A DNA stretch of 64,000 bases from DTKY01 sp037440765 (lineage in GTDB: Bacteria > Acidobacteriota > Terriglobia > Bryobacterales > Bryobacteraceae). The translations under genes were made by a program, and so were the position numbers. The notes under the pieces were generated by a model that saw only the letters and a program-made list of their open reading frames with translations, made no database searches and was not told the DNA's origin. The stretch lies in NCBI GenBank assembly GCA_037440765.1, contig JBBITL010000022.1, forward strand, positions 8,153-72,152. The letters run 5' to 3'. Within the stretch, counting starts at the first letter, position 1. Each line of letters starts with the position of its first letter. Positions 8,540 to 16,507 of the stretch are shown here, piece after piece.

Positions 8540-9448
8540 TTAGTGGTACCGGCTGCGGTAGTCCAGTTCCCCTGCCGCGGCCGCCTCCAAGGACACGGAC
8601 AACGGGCCCCGGCTGCCCGATGGCGCCTGGATGTCGACCGCGTAGTGAGAAACGATCCGGCCGGTCATGTCACGGATCGCTTCCGGTATCTCGGCGTCCG
8701 AGCGGCAGAAGACGGCGGCTCCGCCGGTGGTTGAAGCAAGCTGGAGAATGCCGCTCTGATAGGCCTCGTCGAGCCGGTCGGTCTTGTAGCTCAGGTGAAC
8801 CACGAAGACAGGAGCCTGGCTGGCGGCCAGCATCGCGGACAGGCGCGCGACGCGGTCCCGCACGAGGCCCTCCGGAAACCGGCGGCTCAGATCGCGGTCA
8901 TCACTCTCGTTGACCACGGGGTTGGAGAAGTCCTCGCGGTAGTTCCTGATTTCCGAGTCGGTCACATAGAGCACGGCGACGCGCGCTGGCGAATCCGAGA
9001 TGATGGAGTCCGCCAGGCCCGAAGCGCCGGTGATGGTCTCCAGCAGCGCCGGGGCGCCGCTCACCGGGAAGCCGCGGATCGCGCGCGCCATGGCGTGATG
9101 ATCGTCCGTAGGGTCCAGGAGGACCCTCAGCCCGCCCGGCGCGCGCAGGATTCCCAGGTGGAGGTTCCGCGGCGCTTTCGAGAAGGCGCTCACGAGTCCT
9201 TCCCTCGCGAGTTCTATCTTGTTAAGGTCTCCGACCAGGTCCAGCACCAGCAGAACCATCAGCGCCTCTCCCGGGCCTTGCAGCCGGACGACCGGGGCCG
9301 GTTCACCATTGACGCGGGCGGTCAGCCCGTCCGCCTGTAGCACGCGGTCTGCCCGCGTCCAGGCCGCCACGCGCAGCGTCCGGGCTTCGATCAGCGCGGG
9401 CGCCGCCCCCAGGGCAGCCAGCATCAGACATGTCAGTGCGTTACGCAT
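8540..9448 (-). CDS. Secreted VWFA-related domain protein
   Basis: 302 residues with a signal peptide (MRNALTCLMLAALGAAPALIEA). The body fits the acidobacterial 'VWFA-related' family: a short beta-rich lead (LTARVNGEPAPVVRL), then LMVLLVLDLVGD where a VWA metal site normally begins, alternating hydrophobic strands and helices (ARVAVLYVTDSE), and a C-terminal MTGRIVSHYAVDIQ strand. The canonical DxSxS MIDAS is not intact (DLVGD), so metal binding is doubtful. The ATG lies one base after the stop of the upstream outer-membrane barrel gene (TGAAATG), so the two are coupled. A role in a cell-surface complex with that barrel is inferred. Confidence 0.85.
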   Translation of the reverse strand: MRNALTCLMLAALGAAPALIEARTLRVAAWTRADRVLQADGLTARVNGEPAPVVRLQGPGEALMVLLVLDLVGDLNKIELAREGLVSAFSKAPRNLHLGILRAPGGLRVLLDPTDDHHAMARAIRGFPVSGAPALLETITGASGLADSIISDSPARVAVLYVTDSEIRNYREDFSNPVVNESDDRDLSRRFPEGLVRDRVARLSAMLAASQAPVFVVHLSYKTDRLDEAYQSGILQLASTTGGAAVFCRSDAEIPEAIRDMTGRIVSHYAVDIQAPSGSRGPLSVSLEAAAAGELDYRSRYH

Positions 9449-9449
9449 T

Positions 9450-12215
9450 TCAGAATGAAAACCTCAATCCCAGTTGCATGATCCTTCCGCCCCGCGACCC
9501 GATGATGCGGCCCGCATTCGTATTGGGAGACGCCAGCGAGCCGATCTCCACATCCGGCTGGTTCCAGTTGGCGTGGTTGAGGAAGTTCAGCGCCGTGCCT
9601 ACAAACTCCACTTCACGCTCGGCGGACAGCCGGAAGCGCTTGGCCAGGCCGAGGTCGTGGTTCTGGCGGGAGGGGCCCCGCAGGCTCGGATGCCGGCGGG
9701 ACACGTTGCCGATGGTGAAGTCCGGCGGATTTACGAATGCATTGGCGTTGAACCATCTTTCGGGTCCCCGCTGCGGCACGTGGGCGCTCACGCCGTCAAC
9801 GGCGTTCACGTACAGATCACGGACCACCCCGCCCGTGTTGTTGAAGCGGGCGCGCAACTCCAGCGGCTCTCCCGACGAGTAGGTGCTGGTCCCGCTGATC
9901 GCCCATCCTCCGAGAATTGTCCCCGCCCATCCGGTGGTCCAGAGGGACTTGCCCGGGCCGAAGGGCAGTTCGTACATGTATTGCACAGAAACCCGATGAG
10001 GGCTGATGTCGCTGAGCGCCCACTCCTTCTCGCGGTGGTAGTAATCCTGTAGTTCGCCGTCGTAGTTGTCCATGCGTCTGGAGAACTCGTACTGGAATTG
10101 CAGCGACAGTCCCTGGGGGGTCCTTTTCCCCACGCTCAGATCGAAGGAGCCGCCGCGCTCGCTGCCCACGTAGAACTCGTTGAGGCTGAACCGGCGGTAT
10201 TGAGGATAGGGCCGGAGAGAGCGGTTGAACGCCTCGCTGTACAGCATGTCCCGGTACTGAAGGGCCTCCAGCGGGATGGCGTTCGGGTTGGCGCCGTCGT
10301 CGGCGCCGCGGTTCCAGCCGTGGGTGAACCCGGCGCCGGCGCGAACCACGAGCGTCCGGCTCAGCGGATGCTCCAGCGACAGCGTATAGGAGTGCGACGC
10401 CGGAGCGCGTCCCGACAGATCCAGCAGGTGGGCGTCGGTGTCATTGGCCGCTTCCGGACGCAGATCAGGCAGGGGTGTGGACAAGGGGGGCAGGCCGTGG
10501 CGGAGAACGGCCGCCGGCGCCAGTTGCGGGTTCTGCGTGAAATACGTGGCGATGGCGTTGAAGCCTTGCGTCCCCCACTGGCCGCCCTGCGAATCATGGC
10601 CCTCCATGCTGCGCTCCATCCCCAGCCGCAGAACCGTCCGCGAATCCGCAAACGGGCTCCAGGCTAAGCCCACGGACTGCTGAAACATGTACCACGCGGG
10701 TTGAAGCCGCCTGCCATAGCCGTTACGGTTGGCGAACACCAGCGCCCCGGGCCTGCCGGCGGCGGGGTTCGGCGCGGCCAGATCCACCGTGGACTGACGG
10801 TCGTATTTCTCGGCCCGCGCCAGGGATGCTTCCAGAAGCGCCCCGAAAGAAACGGTCAGGCCGGGCCGCACCTGCCATTCATCCTGCGCTCCCACGCGCC
10901 ATTCCAGCTGGCGCCAGTAGGAGGGATGCCCAACGAAGGTCTTCTCGGCGCCGTCAACCATCCCCAACAGGAATGTGGCGAAAGAGTGGCCTGTGTTCAC
11001 GATTCCAGGGAGGCTCGTAAGACCCCTGCTGAACAGGAAGAAGCCGGCCGGGTATTCGGGCTCGTAGTCGTTGTTTACGTCCCATTCCACTGCTCCCCCC
11101 ACGCGCACCCGGTGCGCCCCGCGGCGAAGGGAAAAGCCGTTCTCGATCTCGACGTCGGTACGCGACGAGCGGGAAGCCGGCTCGCGGCGCCCCATCCCGA
11201 GGTAGGGGGAAAAGGAGTAGCGGGGGAACGGACCGGCGCCGGAGGCGTCCCCGGCCCTGGAGCTCTCGGTTTCCGCCTCGACCTGGAAAGAGTTGACGCT
11301 GTTGGGGGAGAAGGTGAAGGTGTGTCTCAGGCTCGCCCCGCGGGCCCGTTCGCGGCGGCCGGGGCGGCTCGGGCTGGCGGCCGAATCGTATACTTGGGCC
11401 GGTCCCAGGAAGCCGTTGGAAATGCTGATGCCGACCGACACCCGCTGGCGGTCGCTGACGGTATGATCCAGCAGGGCGCGCAATCCGTCAGCCTCGTTGC
11501 GCTCTGGCGTGTAGTTGGTGTAGTTGTTGCGGAAGTACGGACCGATGGCCGCGTTGGGCCGTGGGTAGTGGGCGAGCTCCCCGGAAGCAACGGGATCGAG
11601 CCGGTTGGACGGAATGCGGTTGCCCGGGAAGGTATCTCGCAGGTATTGCAGATTGAGCAGGGAGATTCTCCTGGAGGGGTCGAACTCAGGATTGGCGCGC
11701 GTGGATTGAGGATCGAAGATCGGCAGCAGCGCGCCGGCGGTGTCGACGGTTTGGCTGAAGTCGCCGGTCCGCTCCGCGAGGGTGGCTATGGTCTCCAGGA
11801 ACGATCTGCCCTGGTTCTCCCGAACCCCCTCAAATGTCACTGTGAAGAACGTGCGGTGGCTGGCGCGGAGGAGCCTGGGGATGATCACCGGTCCGGACAG
11901 CGAGAAACCGTACTGGTTACGGCGCAGAATGCCCTTGTTTCCGCCGGTTTGTGTGACCTCGTGGGGGACGGCGTCCAGGACGTCGTTGCGCAGGTTCCAG
12001 AAAATCCGCCCGTGCCAGCGGGTGGGCGGCCGTTTGGCGGCGGCCTTGTCCACGATCCCGGAACGCATGCCCAGATCGCCTGTCCGGACCTTGAAACTCT
12101 CAATCGCCCGGCGCAACAGTTCGGCGGAGGGTTGCGGCTGGGGGGCGTCGCCCGGCTGCGCCGCCTGCCCCCAGGCAAGCAGGGGGGCCAGCAGTAGGAT
12201 ATACCTGAACGTCAT
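9450..12215 (-). CDS. Oar-like TonB-dependent-type outer-membrane barrel protein
   Basis: 921 residues with a signal peptide (ILLLAPLLAWGQA). The sequence shows the usual acidobacterial Oar-like barrel signatures: RRNQYGFSLSGPVIIPRL followed by RTFFTVTFEGVRE, a GDFSQT and FPGNRIPSNRLDPVA block, many alternating aromatic strands, and a C-terminal strand ending LGLRFSF with terminal Phe. Family members usually carry an N-terminal CarboxypepD_reg domain and a plug, and both are missing or very reduced here (only about 60 residues precede the barrel part). No TonB box is obvious. It is co-translated with the VWFA protein. Polymer or oligopeptide uptake is the general family expectation, and the ligand is unknown. 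Confidence 0.88.
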   Translation of the reverse strand: MTFRYILLLAPLLAWGQAAQPGDAPQPQPSAELLRRAIESFKVRTGDLGMRSGIVDKAAAKRPPTRWHGRIFWNLRNDVLDAVPHEVTQTGGNKGILRRNQYGFSLSGPVIIPRLLRASHRTFFTVTFEGVRENQGRSFLETIATLAERTGDFSQTVDTAGALLPIFDPQSTRANPEFDPSRRISLLNLQYLRDTFPGNRIPSNRLDPVASGELAHYPRPNAAIGPYFRNNYTNYTPERNEADGLRALLDHTVSDRQRVSVGISISNGFLGPAQVYDSAASPSRPGRRERARGASLRHTFTFSPNSVNSFQVEAETESSRAGDASGAGPFPRYSFSPYLGMGRREPASRSSRTDVEIENGFSLRRGAHRVRVGGAVEWDVNNDYEPEYPAGFFLFSRGLTSLPGIVNTGHSFATFLLGMVDGAEKTFVGHPSYWRQLEWRVGAQDEWQVRPGLTVSFGALLEASLARAEKYDRQSTVDLAAPNPAAGRPGALVFANRNGYGRRLQPAWYMFQQSVGLAWSPFADSRTVLRLGMERSMEGHDSQGGQWGTQGFNAIATYFTQNPQLAPAAVLRHGLPPLSTPLPDLRPEAANDTDAHLLDLSGRAPASHSYTLSLEHPLSRTLVVRAGAGFTHGWNRGADDGANPNAIPLEALQYRDMLYSEAFNRSLRPYPQYRRFSLNEFYVGSERGGSFDLSVGKRTPQGLSLQFQYEFSRRMDNYDGELQDYYHREKEWALSDISPHRVSVQYMYELPFGPGKSLWTTGWAGTILGGWAISGTSTYSSGEPLELRARFNNTGGVVRDLYVNAVDGVSAHVPQRGPERWFNANAFVNPPDFTIGNVSRRHPSLRGPSRQNHDLGLAKRFRLSAEREVEFVGTALNFLNHANWNQPDVEIGSLASPNTNAGRIIGSRGGRIMQLGLRFSF

Positions 12216-12392
12216 CCCCCGAACAGTTGCACGGCACCAGCCACCGATCCTTCCTTGCCACGCAAGGACTTAGCTGCCGGCGTGGGCCGGCGGTGTCCGG
12301 TCAGCGGACTGCCGCCGTGAGGAATCCGCCCGCGCCGCTGGTAGCGGCCCGAAGCGCTCAACACTATAGTGGGAAGAACAGGAGCCCGACAC

Positions 12393-14201
12393 ATGACACG
12401 ATCTGCTGGCGCCATGGCTGCGCTCGCCGCCCTGTCCTTCGCCCTTGCCGGCTGCGCGGGGCGCCCCACGGCCGAGGACGCCCGCGTCTTCATGGAGGAG
12501 ACCGAGGCGCAGTTGCTCGCCCTCAGCGAAGAGGCCAGCCGCGCCGCCTGGGTCCAGGCCACCTACATCACCGGGGATACGGAGATGCTCGCCGCGCGCG
12601 CCAACCAGCGGCTCATCGACGCCATGGTGGCGCGGGTCAAGGACTCCACGCGGTTCGAGGGCGTGCAGCTTCCGGTCGAACTTGAGCGCAAAATGAAGCT
12701 CCTCAAGCTGTCACTGACCATGGCGGCGCCCTCCGACCCCAAGGAGAGCGAGGAGATCACGCGCCTGGCCGCCGGCATGGAGGCCGCCTACGGCAAAGGC
12801 CGCGCCTGCCCGGAAGGGGAGAAGGACCCCGCCCGGTGCCTTGACATCAACCAGGCGGCCAAGGTCATGGCCGAGAGCCGCAACCCCGCTGAGCTGCTGA
12901 GCGTCTGGCGCGGATGGCGGGCGGTGGGCGCGCCCATGCGGAAGGACTACCAGCGCTTCGTGGAGCTGTCCAATAAAGGCGCCCGCGAAATCGGCTTCGC
13001 CGACACCGGGGCCATGTGGCGCTCCAAGTACGACATGGCGCCTGAGGAGTTCGCGCGGGAAGTCGACCGGCTGTGGGAGGAAGTCCGCCCGCTCTATGTT
13101 TCGCTGCACGCCTACGTGCGCGGCCGGCTGCGGGAGCGGTACGGCGCGGCGGCTGTCCCCGCATCCGGCCCCATCCCCGCGCACCTGCTGGGCAACATGT
13201 GGGCGCAGTCCTGGGATAACGTTTATCCCCTGGTGGCTCCCAGGAACGCCGGCCCCGGCTTTGACCTCACGGCGGTCCTCCGCAGCCGGAAGGTCGACCC
13301 GCTGGAAATGACGCGCTATGGGGAGCGCTTCTTCACTTCGCTCGGCTTTGCGCCGCTTCCGGAGACCTTCTGGGAGCGTTCGCTGTTCACCAAGCCACGC
13401 GACCGCGAGGTGGTCTGCCACGCCAGCGCCTGGAACGTCGACAACGTGGATGACCTCCGCATCAAGATGTGCATTGAGCCAACCGGCGAGGATTTCATAA
13501 CCATACACCACGAACTGGGGCACAACTACTACCAGCGCGCCTACAACCGCCAGCCCATGCTGTTTCGCGACAGCGCCAACGACGGGTTCCACGAGGCCCT
13601 GGGCGACACCATCGCACTTTCGATGACACCCGAGTACCTCGTCAAGCTGGGCTTCCTGGGGAAGCCCACGGACCCCTCCAGGGACATCGGCCTGCTGCTC
13701 TCCCGCGCGCTAGAGAAAGTGGCCTTCCTTCCGTTCGGGATTCTCATCGACCAGTGGCGCTGGAAGGTATTCTCGGGCGAGATCACACCGGACCGCTACA
13801 ACCAGACCTGGTGGGAACTGCGTCAGAAGTACCAGGGCGTTGCGGCGCCCATCGAGCGCAGCGAGGCCGACTTCGACCCGGGCGCCAAGTACCACGTTCC
13901 GGCCAACGTCCCTTACACGCGCTACTTTCTGGCGCACGTGCTGCAGTTTCAGTTCCACCGCGCGCTGGCCGATGCCGCCGGATGCAAGGAGCCGCTGCAC
14001 CGCTGCTCCATCTACGGGAACCAGGAAGCCGGCAAGCGTCTCCAGGCGATGATGGAGATGGGCCTGAGCCGTCCGTGGCCCGAGGCGCTCAAGGCGCTCA
14101 CCGGGCAGGACCGCATGGACGCCACCGCCATCCGCGACTATTTCGCGCCATTACAGGCCTGGCTCGACGAGCAGAACAAAGGCAAACCGGTGGGCTGGTA
14201 G
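12393..14201 (+). CDS. M2 family peptidyl-dipeptidase, lipoprotein
   Basis: 602 residues. The ATG at 12393 follows a GGAG at 8 bases and gives a lipoprotein signal ending LAGC with Cys21. The gluzincin motif HELGH is at 373-377 within ITIHHELGHNYYQRAY, and the third zinc ligand lies in NDGFHEALGDTI about 25 residues on. The length and the LYVSLHAYVRGRLRERYG and HLLGNMWAQSWDNVYPL segments match the M2 (angiotensin-converting-enzyme-like) family. It should release dipeptides from oligopeptides outside the cytoplasm, anchored to a membrane by its lipid. It stands alone between two minus-strand groups. A TATAGT at 12365-12370 could be its -10, without a good -35. Confidence 0.93.
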   Translation: MTRSAGAMAALAALSFALAGCAGRPTAEDARVFMEETEAQLLALSEEASRAAWVQATYITGDTEMLAARANQRLIDAMVARVKDSTRFEGVQLPVELERKMKLLKLSLTMAAPSDPKESEEITRLAAGMEAAYGKGRACPEGEKDPARCLDINQAAKVMAESRNPAELLSVWRGWRAVGAPMRKDYQRFVELSNKGAREIGFADTGAMWRSKYDMAPEEFAREVDRLWEEVRPLYVSLHAYVRGRLRERYGAAAVPASGPIPAHLLGNMWAQSWDNVYPLVAPRNAGPGFDLTAVLRSRKVDPLEMTRYGERFFTSLGFAPLPETFWERSLFTKPRDREVVCHASAWNVDNVDDLRIKMCIEPTGEDFITIHHELGHNYYQRAYNRQPMLFRDSANDGFHEALGDTIALSMTPEYLVKLGFLGKPTDPSRDIGLLLSRALEKVAFLPFGILIDQWRWKVFSGEITPDRYNQTWWELRQKYQGVAAPIERSEADFDPGAKYHVPANVPYTRYFLAHVLQFQFHRALADAAGCKEPLHRCSIYGNQEAGKRLQAMMEMGLSRPWPEALKALTGQDRMDATAIRDYFAPLQAWLDEQNKGKPVGW

Positions 14202-14387
14202 TACACCCCAGGGGCGCGCGCCCGGCCGGTGCGCTGGACCCCATCGACACCATCATCGTGCTGTAAAAAGGCGGGGTAGCGGATACCGGGTCCTTACACA
14301 CACCGGCAGTGTTGTTGCCCGACCGGGCGGTCGATGCAAGGGGCAGGCAACGGCTTGGCTCATCCCCCGAAGGGAGACGTCGATATC

Positions 14388-15029
14388 TCAGTCTCCGGCG
14401 GCGCTGGAGGTCACACCGTATGGACCCACTGGGATGCCGCCCCCGCGCCCGCCCTGGCAGACCGTGTGGTTCGTGCCGCCCGGCAGCTCCACGGTCAGCG
14501 TGCCAGACGTGCCCGCCGGCGAGAGCACGACCCTGATGCGATCTTCCGGAATGCTGGCCGACAGGACAGAGGCCGTCGCTGGCTGCGCCGCCTGTACCAT
14601 GGCCGTGGAGGAGCCGGAGCGGGGCTGGCTCGGGTACTGCGGCATCCAGGGGTTGCCCCAGTAGCCGTTGGAGGTCACCGTCACCGTGACCTGCTGGCTC
14701 GGCGCGTAGGGCGACACCGTCACCCAGGCGTTCATCCCCGCGTCCCTGGCGCGGTTGGCTGTCCCTGACAACCACTGCTGCCTCAGGCTCACGTAGTTGT
14801 AGTACACGTTGATCTGATTATCGCTCTGGTAGACGATCCACAGATTGGCCCCGGTCATCGAGACCTGCGGAGTGGTCCCCGGAGGCGCCAGGTGGGCCCC
14901 GTAAATCTCGATGTAGCCGGGCGCCGTGCTCACTCCCATGTTGGGATTGATGCCGTAGATGTACGGAGGCTGCGCTGACGGGTCGGAGTTATAGTAGCCG
15001 GCGTACGAACTGGACTGATATGGAGCCAA
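14388..15029 (-). CDS. Unrecognised beta-rich secreted-type protein, probably 5' frameshifted
   Basis: The frame gives 213 residues beginning at a TTG, with no signal peptide and a weak start. The body is rich in Tyr, Ser, Thr and Gly (SSSYAGYYNSDPSAQPPYIY), followed by a possible IPT/TIG-like strand region (GYIEIYGAHLAPPGTTPQVS, then QVTVTVTSNGYWG). Just upstream, a different minus frame (about 15127 to 15030) reads protein-like: YATQAMAQATAFLQPGNAFY followed by SMEGLHYVIVDW. It stops making sense where the called frame takes over (near 15030). I infer one gene broken by a single-base indel or a sequencing error. Its function is unknown; the sequence style is that of cell-surface proteins of this phylum. 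Confidence 0.5.
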   Translation of the reverse strand: MAPYQSSSYAGYYNSDPSAQPPYIYGINPNMGVSTAPGYIEIYGAHLAPPGTTPQVSMTGANLWIVYQSDNQINVYYNYVSLRQQWLSGTANRARDAGMNAWVTVSPYAPSQQVTVTVTSNGYWGNPWMPQYPSQPRSGSSTAMVQAAQPATASVLSASIPEDRIRVVLSPAGTSGTLTVELPGGTNHTVCQGGRGGGIPVGPYGVTSSAAGD

Positions 15030-15125
15030 TCGACGATGACGTAGTGGAGCCCTTCCATCGAATAGAAAGCGTTCCCGGGCTGAAGGAATGCCGTGGCCTG
15101 AGCCATGGCCTGCGTGGCGTAGGGC

Positions 15126-15596
15126 TCATAACTCGAGTTCCAGTCTCGCGCGCTTCTGGAACCGGTCCGGCCCCAAAGCCGCCTTCAGCGCTTGGACGGC
15201 GTTTAGTTGAGCGGCCGCGGCCGGGGGCAGATCGGAAGCCCGCGAGACGCCGGGGTGTTGGGCTCTCACGTTCTGCACCGCGGTGGCGACCTCGGTGCGG
15301 GCGTGGGCGTCCAGATCGGCGCTGCATCTGGCTGCCGCGCTCTTAAGCAGCTTCGCCTCCGTGTCGGCCAGCCTGGCGGCGTCCTTGAACCTGGCGCGGG
15401 CCGCAGCGTCGTCCTTGCCCGCGGCTTTGAGGTCATCCGCGAAAGACACCACGGATAGGACGTGAGCGAAGAAGAACCGGAAAAGCAGGTAGTCCGATGG
15501 ACCGGCCTGGATCGCGGGCGCCTGGGCAGCGACTTGAGCATTCGCCGGAGGCACACAGGCCACTATCACTGCGACTAGGAGGAGCACTCGGGCCAA
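15126..15596 (-). CDS. Small secreted helical protein of unknown function
   Basis: About 156 residues from a TTG near 15596, which sits about 7 bases after a perfect AAAGGAGG Shine-Dalgarno and yields a signal peptide (LARVLLLVAVIVACVPPANA). The longer frame upstream would put the signal internally. The mature protein has a DYLLFRFFFAHVLSV start and long Ala/Lys/Asp-rich helices (LADTEAKLLKSAAARCSADL), ending in LKAALGPDRFQKRARLELEL. Secreted proteins with this FFRFF start and LGPxxF end are common in related genomes, but I know no function. The next ORF on the same strand is the probable frameshifted protein. Confidence 0.65.
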   Translation of the reverse strand: MARVLLLVAVIVACVPPANAQVAAQAPAIQAGPSDYLLFRFFFAHVLSVVSFADDLKAAGKDDAAARARFKDAARLADTEAKLLKSAAARCSADLDAHARTEVATAVQNVRAQHPGVSRASDLPPAAAAQLNAVQALKAALGPDRFQKRARLELEL

Positions 15597-15722
15597 CGCC
15601 GTTTCCTCCTTTGCGGGAATCCTAATTCCCCTTAACTGCAATGGAGGCACGCTGCCCCCCCAACCTGGGAAGATTCCGTAGTACACGCCGGGGGGAGATG
15701 GGAGACGGCTCGATCAGTGCAT

Positions 15723-15756
15723 TTGACCTTTCTGGTCACATGAAATAGACTATAGT
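15723..15756 (+). promoter_or_regulatory. Toxin-antitoxin promoter with palindromic operator
   Basis: A TTGACC (-35, 15723-15728) and a TAGACT (-10, 15746-15751) are separated by 17 bases. Transcription would start within a few bases of the antitoxin GTG at 15761, implying a leaderless or nearly leaderless message. A perfect inverted repeat, TGACC-TTTCT-GGTCA (15724-15738), covers the -35, and a second palindrome ACTATAGT (15749-15756) overlaps the -10. These are natural operator sites for autoregulation by the antitoxin. The binding is inferred. Confidence 0.6.
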
Positions 15757-15760
15757 AGTC

Positions 15761-16054
15761 GTGAAGAGCGCAGCGATCGCGGAGCTGAAAGCCTCTTTGA
15801 GCCGGTACCTCGCCGCCGTCAAGTCCGGCGAGGAGCTGCTCGTCATCGAGCGCGGCAAGCCCATAGCCAAGCTCGTCCCCCTTCCGCCTTCCGTCCAGCC
15901 CGAGGGGGACCGGCTGCGCCGCATGGAGGCTCGGGGCCTGGTGCGGGTTGGGCAAGGGAAGTTGCCGCGCGGACTGTGGAGGGCGCCCCGGCCGGCCGAT
16001 CCGAAGGCTGAAGTCCGGAAGGCGCTGATCTCGGAGCGGGACACGAGCCGGTGA
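15761..16054 (+). CDS. Phd/YefM-type antitoxin
   Basis: 97 residues from a GTG. The N-terminal half is a typical Phd/YefM DNA-binding fold: AAIAELKASLSRYLAAVKSG then EELLVIERGKPIAKLVPL. The C-terminal half (RGLVRVGQGKLPRGLWRAP) is the flexible toxin-binding tail. The stop overlaps the toxin start (GTGA at 16051-16054), the standard arrangement. It should bind its own promoter and neutralise the PIN toxin. The neighbouring operator candidates are described separately. Confidence 0.9.
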   Translation: MKSAAIAELKASLSRYLAAVKSGEELLVIERGKPIAKLVPLPPSVQPEGDRLRRMEARGLVRVGQGKLPRGLWRAPRPADPKAEVRKALISERDTSR

Positions 16055-16485
16055 GTTTCTGGGATTCCTCGGCCCTGATTCCGCTCCTGGTGGAGGAGCC
16101 TGCGTCCGCGGCGGCACGACGCCTGCTGCGAAGCGGAGGAGCGCCGGTGGTCTGGTGGGGCAGCGTTGTCGAATGCTGCTCGGCGTTGGAACGGCGTCAC
16201 CGGGCCGGACAGTTGAGCGGCCCCGGTAAACGGCAGGCTCTCCACGTGCTGAAGCAGTTGGAGGCCGCCTGGACCGAGGTCCAGCCTGCCGGCGCAGTGA
16301 GGGAAAGGGCCAGAAGACTGCTCTCTTCACACGACCTGAGGGCCGCGGATGCGCTGCAGCTTGCGGCGGCGCTCATCTGGTGCGAGGAGCAGACCACGGA
16401 GCGCGCGTTCCTCTGCCTGGATGAACGGCTGCGAGAGGCGGCACAGCAGAACGGGTTTCACGTCTTGCCGGAGGAAGTGCCGTAG
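16051..16485 (+). CDS. vapC: VapC-type PIN domain ribonuclease toxin
   Basis: 144 residues with the PIN-domain acidic residues in place: D5 in FWDSSALI, Glu in SVVECCSAL, Asp in HDLRAADALQLAAAL and Asp in FLCLDERLREAA. These coordinate Mg for RNA cleavage. It is translationally coupled to the antitoxin. The pair is complete, with no truncation. It is a type II module; whether it is active cannot be read from sequence. Confidence 0.92.
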   Translation: MSFWDSSALIPLLVEEPASAAARRLLRSGGAPVVWWGSVVECCSALERRHRAGQLSGPGKRQALHVLKQLEAAWTEVQPAGAVRERARRLLSSHDLRAADALQLAAALIWCEEQTTERAFLCLDERLREAAQQNGFHVLPEEVP

Positions 16486-16507
16486 GGGAGCCTCGGCGGC
16501 GTGCCCC

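Noticed and set aside
10701..12197. 498-codon + strand open frame opposite the Oar-like gene
   Set aside because: An antisense shadow of a clear barrel gene, common in GC-rich DNA; no family signature.
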